A DNA stretch of 64,000 bases from the NCBI RefSeq assembly GCF_042654365.1, contig NZ_JBHSGG010000003.1:70665-134664 (forward strand), in the 5' to 3' direction. The stretch is from Coralloluteibacterium thermophilum (GTDB lineage Bacteria > Pseudomonadota > Gammaproteobacteria > Xanthomonadales > Xanthomonadaceae). Position 1 is the first letter of the stretch. Each line of letters starts with the position of its first letter. The position numbers and the translations under genes were made by a program. Positions 59,034-64,000 of this stretch are shown one piece after another. The notes below the pieces were generated by a model that was given only the letters and a program-made list of their open reading frames with translations, did not search any database and was not told the DNA's origin.

Positions 59034-61238
59034 GTGGCGAACTTCTTCGACCAGTTCGATCAGGCACCGGCTGCGCCGGTAGCACCGCCGCGACCGGTGA
59101 CGTCGCCTCCGCGCGCCGCGGCCAACTTCTTCGACCAGTTCGACGAGGGGACACCGCCGCCTGCTGCACCGGCCCCGGCGTCCGCGGCGGCTCCCGCGCC
59201 TGTCGAGCCGCCTCGCTCCGCCATCGACAACGCAGGTCGCGGCGTCGGCATGCTCCTGCGCAACGTCGCCGAGGGCGGCGCCTCGCTCGCCGGCATCGTC
59301 ACAGACCCGGCCATCGCCCTCTGGAACAGCGCCACCGGCCGGCAGGACTACGGCACGCGCGCCGGCGTTTCCGCGGCGCTGGATGCCATCGGCTTGCCGA
59401 AGCCCGAGAGCGGCACCGAGCGCATCGCAGGCGATGTGGTCCAGGCGGTCACCGGCGGCGGCGGACTGATCGGCGCAGGGCGACAGATGGCAGCTCGCGG
59501 CGCGAACCTGATCCCTGCCTTCTCTGGGGCAGCCTCTGACCTTCGCGGGATCGCCGATGCTGCGAATTTGGCACCAAAGCTTGCCGCAGAGGCTATGGCT
59601 GGGCGGCAGCTGGCCGCGAGCGGGCCGACTGCGCTGCAGGGCGTGGGCCAAGAAATGGCGAAGTTTGCGGGCCTGCAGCTAGCCGGCAACGCCACAGGCG
59701 CTGCTGCGGGTGGCGCTGCGCGGGAAGATGGTGCCACGCCCGCGGGGCAGATCGTGGCGGCTCTGGCTGGTGGACTCGCTCCGTCGGCCCTGACGTCCGG
59801 GCTGCCCGCTGCCACTCGTGGCCTCCTGCGTGGAGGCGAATCGAATCGGCAGGCGTTGGAGAACGCGGTGCAGGATTTCACTGCGCTCGGCGGTGCAACA
59901 CCATCGGTCGGCCAGGGGACCGGGAGCTGGATGCGCCAAGCAGTCGAGAACTCCCTGGGCGCGTCTCCGACCGCCGGAGGGGTCATGGCGCGCTTCGGCC
60001 AGCAGCAGGGCGATCAGATCGGCGAAGGCCTGAGCAGCCTCGCGCGGCGCATGTCGAGCAACCCGACCGCGGAAGGAGCAGGACGTTCGATCCGCCGTGG
60101 CGTCGACCAGTTCTCGACCGCGGTGCGCGCTCGGCGCGGGCAGCTGTACGACCAGGTCGACCAGTTCGTGCCTCCTGACACCCCGGTCGCGCTCACGCGC
60201 ACACAGCAGGCGCTGGCCTCGCTCACAACCCCCACCGCTGGCGCGGAGGCCACGACAGGCGCGTTGGTGAACCCCGCGCTGCGCTCGCTGGCCGACAACG
60301 TGTCCGCAGACCTCGCCGCGGCGCAGGCGCGCGGGGCCGCCGGGCTGCCCTACGACGCGGTGAAGGCCATCCGCAGCAGGATCGGCGAGGATGCCTTCTC
60401 CTTCACCTTGGCGCCGGACAAGCCGACTGCACAGCTGCGGCAGGTCTACGGCGCGCTGACGCGCGACATGGAGGACTTGGCGAAGCAGGCGGGACCAGAG
60501 GCGGAACGCGCGCTGCGTCGGGCGAATAGCTACTACCGCGCCAGCCAGGATCGATTGGAGCTGCTCGAGCGGGTCGTGGACAAGAACGGCGGTCCGGAAG
60601 CGGTGTTCCAGGCGGCAATGGGCGGCACGCGCGAGGGCGCAACAGTACTGCGATCGGTGATGCGATCGCTGCCGGAGGACGCGCAGCGCGACGTCACCGC
60701 CGCTGTGATCCGGCGCATGGGCATGGCCACGCCAGGCGCCCAGGACGCCGCAGGTGAGGTGTTCTCGGCCCAGACCTTCCTGACGAACTGGAACCGGCTC
60801 AGCCCCGAGGCTCGCTCGACGCTGTTCAACCGCTACGGCCCGGAGATGAGCGCCGACTTCGACCGCATTGCCCGCGTTGCCGGTCGGATCAAGGAAGGGT
60901 CGGGGGTGCTGCGCAACCCGTCGGGGACAGGCGCGGCCGTGGCCGGCATGGGCTACTGGGGCGGCCTGGGGCTATCGATCTTGCGTGGCGATCTCGGTTC
61001 GGCCGCGCTGCTGGGATCTGGTGGCGCTGGTATGAATGTCCTCGCGAGGGCGCTCACCAACCCGCGCACCGTGCGCTGGCTCGCTGACGCTACGGACATG
61101 CCCGTGAGCGCGCTCCCTCAGCAGCTGGTCGTTCTGCGCCGCATTGCGGAGGCCAGCAACGATCCGGACGTCGCGGCGCTTGCTGATGCGCTCTCAGGAA
61201 GCGAGATGCCAGACCAGGGCGACGATGATCAGCGGTAG
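59034..61238 (+). CDS. Large internal virion/ejection protein with NFFDQFD repeats (734 aa)
   Basis: The N-terminus carries ANFFDQFD twice, separated by a Pro/Ala linker (residues ~2-8 and 30-36), followed by a disordered Pro/Ala region. A long helical part follows with membrane-active-looking Gly/Ala segments (GDVVQAVTGGGGLIGAG, GTGAAVAGMGYWGGLGLSIL). The size and place suit the main ejection protein of a podovirus (P22 gp16 or T7 gp16-like role). GTG 59034. No lysozyme motif is seen. Confidence 0.7.
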   Translation: MANFFDQFDQAPAAPVAPPRPVTSPPRAAANFFDQFDEGTPPPAAPAPASAAAPAPVEPPRSAIDNAGRGVGMLLRNVAEGGASLAGIVTDPAIALWNSATGRQDYGTRAGVSAALDAIGLPKPESGTERIAGDVVQAVTGGGGLIGAGRQMAARGANLIPAFSGAASDLRGIADAANLAPKLAAEAMAGRQLAASGPTALQGVGQEMAKFAGLQLAGNATGAAAGGAAREDGATPAGQIVAALAGGLAPSALTSGLPAATRGLLRGGESNRQALENAVQDFTALGGATPSVGQGTGSWMRQAVENSLGASPTAGGVMARFGQQQGDQIGEGLSSLARRMSSNPTAEGAGRSIRRGVDQFSTAVRARRGQLYDQVDQFVPPDTPVALTRTQQALASLTTPTAGAEATTGALVNPALRSLADNVSADLAAAQARGAAGLPYDAVKAIRSRIGEDAFSFTLAPDKPTAQLRQVYGALTRDMEDLAKQAGPEAERALRRANSYYRASQDRLELLERVVDKNGGPEAVFQAAMGGTREGATVLRSVMRSLPEDAQRDVTAAVIRRMGMATPGAQDAAGEVFSAQTFLTNWNRLSPEARSTLFNRYGPEMSADFDRIARVAGRIKEGSGVLRNPSGTGAAVAGMGYWGGLGLSILRGDLGSAALLGSGGAGMNVLARALTNPRTVRWLADATDMPVSALPQQLVVLRRIAEASNDPDVAALADALSGSEMPDQGDDDQR

Positions 61239-61370
61239 CGCCACAACGGACACTGCCGCGAGTCCGAGCAGGAGGTAGTCGCGGGTCCGCATCGGGTTCT
61301 TGCGGAACCACGCTTCACGGCTCCACTTCGCAACTTGGGACCGGCCCGCTGTGTATCGCTCGTCGCTCAT
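61194..61370 (-). CDS. 58-aa single-TM protein in the sieA position
   Basis: Basic/aromatic N-terminal half (VAKWSREAWFRKNPMRTRDY) and one strong TM helix at ~32-55 (LLLGLAAVSVVALPLIIVAL). ATG 61370 overlaps the stop of the RHH repressor gene by 4 nt (ATGA), so the two are cotranscribed leftward. The stop lies inside the tail end of the opposite-strand ejection gene (45-nt overlap). In P22 the superinfection exclusion gene sieA sits leftward of mnt here. Confidence 0.75.
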   Translation of the reverse strand: MSDERYTAGRSQVAKWSREAWFRKNPMRTRDYLLLGLAAVSVVALPLIIVALVWHLAS

Positions 61371-61744
61371 CCGTTCTTCCTCCGGCGCTCGGCCTCGGCC
61401 TTGATGTCGTGGATGTCGGCCGGCGGCCCTTGCGGCCGCCCACGGCGGCGGAAGTCGGCCTCCACCATCATTGCCGCAGCCTCGAACGCGCTGAAGACGG
61501 CCTGGTGCTGGGGAAAGTGGCGGAGCGCCTCGTCGATCACCAGCAGCAGGTGGTCCGACATCATCTGGACGGCGTCCTCGGGTGCCGCCGGCGCGCTACC
61601 CGATACCTGAAGCGCCTGCTGCAGCAACCGCACGATCTCGGCGTTCATCGACACGCCACGCGCATTCGCCGACGCCACCAGGGCCTCGTGGAGCTCCACA
61701 GGCAGGCGCACCTGTGTCCGCACATGGTCGTCCGACTTCGACAT
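61367..61744 (-). CDS. RHH repressor in the mnt position
   Basis: 125 residues with an Arc/MetJ-type ribbon-helix-helix (VRTQVRLPVELHEALVASAN, SMNAEIVRLLQQAL) and a C-terminal helical tail likely for oligomerisation. Leftward-facing, divergent from the second RHH gene at 61906. Comparable to P22 Mnt, which represses the antirepressor promoter in the lysogen. Confidence 0.85.
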   Translation of the reverse strand: MSKSDDHVRTQVRLPVELHEALVASANARGVSMNAEIVRLLQQALQVSGSAPAAPEDAVQMMSDHLLLVIDEALRHFPQHQAVFSAFEAAAMMVEADFRRRGRPQGPPADIHDIKAEAERRRKNG

Positions 61745-61777
61745 GCGCCGAGTATGGCACCGCACCTTTCAAGACGC

Positions 61778-61822
61778 TTGACACTATGAGTAGTGCCAAC
61801 GTAGTGTCACTACCGAGCACTA
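61778..61822. promoter_or_regulatory. Overlapping divergent promoters and CACTA operator array (immI)
   Basis: Rightward: TTGACA (61778-61783), 18-bp spacer, TAGTGT (61802-61807). Leftward: GTGACA (61810-61805), 18-bp spacer, TAGTGT (61786-61781). Five CACTA/TAGTG half-sites occur at 61782, 61791, 61802, 61808 and 61818, including the perfect palindrome GTAGTG-T-CACTAC (61801-61813). Both -10 elements lie inside half-sites. The two promoters physically overlap, so they should be mutually exclusive. Confidence 0.8.
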
Positions 61823-61905
61823 CGCACCGCGCAGCGGGTTGAACCGCACAACAGCGCGTGCATGGTGCGAGCGCGAGGCGGTTGAAACCATCAAGAGGAC
61901 GGGCA

Positions 61906-62073
61906 ATGAACGACGAGGAGCAGAAGACGATCCCGGTGCAGGTTCGCCTGCCGGTGGATCTGCGGGACTGGGTGCGACGCGAGGCGAAGAAGAGCCTGCG
62001 GTCGATGAACAGCGAGATCGTCTACCACCTGCGGGCGGTGAAGGCGGCGGAAGACATGAAGGTGGCCGCGTGA
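61906..62073 (+). CDS. RHH repressor in the arc position (55 aa)
   Basis: Arc-type ribbon-helix-helix (IPVQVRLPVDLRDWVRREAK, SMNSEIVYHLRAV) of 55 residues, same size class as P22 Arc (53). ATG 61906 has GAGGA 6 nt upstream; an ATG at 61858 in frame lacks this. It is first in the rightward antirepressor operon and overlaps the next gene by 4 nt (GTGA). Confidence 0.85.
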   Translation: MNDEEQKTIPVQVRLPVDLRDWVRREAKKSLRSMNSEIVYHLRAVKAAEDMKVAA

Positions 62074-62768
62074 GCGCCGCGCCGGTCCGGGTCGAGTTCG
62101 CGGGCGCGACCCTGCTGGGAGTCGTCGACCGCGGCGTCGCCTGGGTGGCGATGCGCCCCATCGTCGAGGGGATGGGACTCGACTGGAAGAGCCAGCACAA
62201 GAAGATCACGGATGACGAAGTTCTCGGGGCAACCGTGGTGGAGAAGACCATGGTTGCGGAGGATGGCAAGCGGCGCTCCATGGTCTGCCTGCCGGAGGAG
62301 TTCCTGCAGGGCTGGCTGTTCAAGATCAACCCGAACAAGGTGAGCCCAGTCATCCGCGAGAAGGTGGTCCGCTACCAGCGGGAGTGCTACCGGGTGCTGC
62401 ACCAGGCGTTCACCGGCGGAGTCCGCGACAGGGTCTTGGCGATCGACTCGAAGCGGGCGATGGCTCGGGTGGTGACCGACATGCTGTCGGAGGTCATGGA
62501 GGAAGCGGGGCGGGTGCCCAAGCGGCACCACTTCATGAACGAGCACCGCCTCTGCAACCTAGCCTTGCGGGGCGAGTTCGGGGCCATCGACGAGAAGTCG
62601 CTGAGCGCGGAGGACGCATGGAAGCTGGCGGAGATCAGGAAGAAGGACGCCGTGCTGATCGTGCGCTTCCCGGACTACAAGGATCGGAAGCCGAAGCTCT
62701 TGGACTTCGCGGCTGGCCTGACTGCGCGCCTGCCCCGACGTCTCCAGAACCTGGAGGACGCGGCATGA
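62070..62768 (+). CDS. Phage antirepressor (P22 Ant-like)
   Basis: 232 residues. N-terminal P22_AR_N-type domain (AWVAMRPIVEGMGLDWKSQH, DEVLGATVVEK, CLPEEFLQGWLFKINPNKV, QRECYRVLHQAF) and a distinct C-terminal domain. Such proteins inactivate the main phage repressor. GTG 62070 is translationally coupled to the arc-type gene, so antirepressor synthesis would be timed by RHH autorepression. Confidence 0.88.
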   Translation: MSAAPVRVEFAGATLLGVVDRGVAWVAMRPIVEGMGLDWKSQHKKITDDEVLGATVVEKTMVAEDGKRRSMVCLPEEFLQGWLFKINPNKVSPVIREKVVRYQRECYRVLHQAFTGGVRDRVLAIDSKRAMARVVTDMLSEVMEEAGRVPKRHHFMNEHRLCNLALRGEFGAIDEKSLSAEDAWKLAEIRKKDAVLIVRFPDYKDRKPKLLDFAAGLTARLPRRLQNLEDAA

Positions 62769-63007
62769 GCGACGTCATCGCGTTTCCGGGGCGGCCCCAA
62801 GCCGAAGCGACGGCCGCGCAGTGCACTGGAACTGCACTTGCGGTCGACGCCTACATGTCCGTCAAGGACGGGGAGAAGTCGATCGACGAGGCAGCTTCGT
62901 GGCTGGTCGAAGCGCATGAGGAAGATGCGGCAGATTACTCACCGCAGGAGGCCCGCGAAGAGCTGGAGGCGATGTTCGCGTCGCTGCTCGGCCTCGCAGC
63001 AAACTGA
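62765..63007 (+). CDS. Small acidic phage protein (80 aa)
   Basis: Begins MSDVIAFPGRPQAEATAAQC and ends with an Glu/Asp/Ala-rich helix. No family recognised. ATGA overlap with the antirepressor gene, followed by a strong hairpin. Confidence 0.65.
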   Translation: MSDVIAFPGRPQAEATAAQCTGTALAVDAYMSVKDGEKSIDEAASWLVEAHEEDAADYSPQEAREELEAMFASLLGLAAN

Positions 63008-63016
63008 AAAGACGAA

Positions 63017-63042
63017 GCCCCCGGTGCGCGAACACCGGGGGC
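63017..63042 (+). terminator. Strong hairpin after the antirepressor operon
   Basis: Perfect 10-bp stem (GCCCCCGGTG/CACCGGGGGC) with a CGCGAA loop, preceded by A-rich sequence and lacking a T-tract. Likely the operon's 3' end or a processing site. Confidence 0.65.
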
Positions 63043-63074
63043 CTCTGGCGAAATCATCGGACGAGGACAATTTC

Positions 63075-63479
63075 ATGGGAAAGCGTAGCGATTCCGCTGC
63101 GGCGCGCAAGTGCGGCCGCGTGGCAGCGATGGACGTGGAGACGGGGCAGGTGGTAGACGTGCCTGCAGCCGAAGCGGTGGAGGTGCCTGTGATCGGGAAC
63201 CTGTTCACCCCTGCCCACGATGCGTACTTCTCGCGGGACAAGGTGGGGCAGCGGCCGCGCCGCATCCTGGCAGCCCGACTGACCGGATCACGCCGCGCCT
63301 ACTGTCTGCTGATCGAGCGCGAAGACGGGTCGCGTGCCACGGTGGGTGTGCGAGGCGACGCCGACATCCAGATTCCGTGGATCGCGCACCTGGCGAGGGA
63401 TGCGCAGCGCCGCATCGCCACCTTAATGCGGCGCGCCGAGCGTATCGGCTGCGCGCTTCCGGAGTGGTCCGCCGCCTAG
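63075..63479 (+). CDS. Phage hypothetical protein (134 aa)
   Basis: Begins MGKRSDSAAARKCGRVAAMD and has NLFTPAHDAYFSRDKVG and RRAYCLLIEREDGSRATVGV; Arg/Ala-rich helical end. No family recognised. It sits between the immI operon and the tail-fibre gene. Confidence 0.65.
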   Translation: MGKRSDSAAARKCGRVAAMDVETGQVVDVPAAEAVEVPVIGNLFTPAHDAYFSRDKVGQRPRRILAARLTGSRRAYCLLIEREDGSRATVGVRGDADIQIPWIAHLARDAQRRIATLMRRAERIGCALPEWSAA

Positions 63480-63522
63480 GCGCCACCTTGAACCGCCGCG
63501 CGCCTCTTGCAGGCTGCGCGCC

Positions 63523-64000
63523 ATGGCAAAGCGCCGGGTCACCGTCTACAACGCCGCAGGGCGGCCACAGGCGTTCGTCTTCGACGACGAGGCGACGCCG
63601 GGGGCGGTGCTGGGCAAGAACCTGCGCTGGCCGGACGGCCGGCTGGTGAGCGCGGCGGACTTCGGCGCCGCCCCCGCGCCAGGCCCGGACCCGAACAACG
63701 GCATCGCGGAGACTCTCTGGAGCTTCGTCGGGGAGATCCCGGCGAACGTCGTGCAGGTGGAGCGCCTGGACACGACGGGATTCGTCACGCGGCTGGCCAG
63801 CGGGCAGTGGGTGACCCGCGGCATCGACGTGGAGCCGGGCGAGCTGACGGTCCACGACGGCGAGGGTGCCACGGGCAATCCCCGGCTGGGTCTGGCGGAC
63901 GTGGAGCCGGCGGAAGCGGGCGAGCTGCGCGCCACCGAGTTCGACGAGAAGGGGCGCCGCATCGCGGAGCGGGTGCCGACCACCGACGATCTTGCCGAGG
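63523..64000 (+). CDS. Tail fibre/spike N-terminal part (3' end outside window)
   Basis: Frame from ATG 63523 open to the window edge (159 residues seen). MAKRRVTVYNAAGRPQAFVF start, then FSFVG-type beta strands and repeats such as EPGELTVHDGEGATGNPRLG and ATEFDEKGRRIAERV, consistent with a virion-binding head of a tail fibre or spike. In P22 the tailspike gene 9 follows immI in the same place. Confidence 0.65.
   Translation, partial: MAKRRVTVYNAAGRPQAFVFDDEATPGAVLGKNLRWPDGRLVSAADFGAAPAPGPDPNNGIAETLWSFVGEIPANVVQVERLDTTGFVTRLASGQWVTRGIDVEPGELTVHDGEGATGNPRLGLADVEPAEAGELRATEFDEKGRRIAERVPTTDDLAE

Larger units (their letters stand above)
25922..64000. mobile_element. Podovirus-type (P22-like) prophage, right end outside window
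   Basis: It contains, in order, a serine recombinase at tRNA-fMet, a leftward early operon, repressor/Cro control region, replication genes, recombination genes, terminase, portal, scaffold, capsid, tail connector and tail proteins, ejection proteins, an immI-like locus and a tail-fibre start. No broken structural gene is visible, so the prophage may be intact. The lysis cassette and attR are not seen. Confidence 0.96.

Noticed and set aside
25922..64000. Second copy of the tRNA-fMet 3' end (attR) within the window
   Set aside because: No second copy of the tRNA 3' sequence was noticed to the right of 25965; the prophage runs off the window edge.

Overview
The window is high-GC DNA from a gammaproteobacterium. 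The gene order (fimV end, truA, trpF-trpB-trpA, accD, then tpiA-secG-tRNA-Leu-nuoA-N), GTG/TTG starts and GGGAAT-type intergenic repeats suggest the Xanthomonadaceae/Lysobacteraceae (Lysobacter or Luteimonas-like). This assignment rests on gene order and protein character, not on a database search.

Positions 1-25965 are host chromosome. They hold the 3' end of fimV, truA, the trpF/trpB/trpA genes with a long inverted repeat between trpB and trpA, accD overlapping glmM, a 2-oxoglutarate/Fe(II) oxygenase, a MAPEG-type membrane protein, an SDR oxidoreductase, tpiA, secG, tRNA-Leu(GAG), the complete 14-gene nuoA-nuoN operon for respiratory complex I, and an intact initiator tRNA-fMet.

From about 25922 to the right edge (64000) the DNA is a prophage of podovirus (P22-like) architecture. 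A serine recombinase gene reads into the initiator tRNA, so that tRNA is the probable left attachment site; the right end lies outside the window. A leftward early operon (36272 to 25922) of about 24 tightly overlapping genes encodes small unknown proteins, a RecA-like (Sak4-type) ATPase, a RecB-type nuclease, an HNH-like protein, several helix-turn-helix proteins, a DNA methyltransferase and the recombinase. The immunity region (36300-38640) has an S24 (LexA/CI-type) repressor, a divergent Cro-like gene, matched left and right early promoters with shared operator sequences, and a tR1-like terminator after cro. Downstream of the repressor, on the same strand, are a 40-residue polyproline protein and a two-TM membrane protein, in the position of lambda rex.

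The rightward operon carries regulators, an initiator gene with an internal iteron array and purine tract (a candidate origin), a DnaB-type helicase, NinB, a Mom/GNAT-like protein, a Ref-like nuclease and a RuvC-like resolvase. These lead into terminase, portal, scaffold, capsid, head-tail connector, P22 gp10-like tail protein, T7 gp13-like protein and ejection proteins. Between the ejection proteins and the tail fibre sits a P22 immI-like locus: two divergent ribbon-helix-helix repressors (mnt/arc positions) over symmetric overlapping promoters studded with CACTA half-sites, an antirepressor, and a 58-residue one-TM protein in the sieA position.

The strongest leads are the lysogenic accessory genes (the rex-position pair and the sieA-position protein), the candidate origin inside the initiator gene, the duplicated operator/promoter logic of the two immunity regions, and a duplicated hairpin leader before two small early genes. 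No lysis genes, attR or recognisable Q/N antiterminator could be identified in the window.
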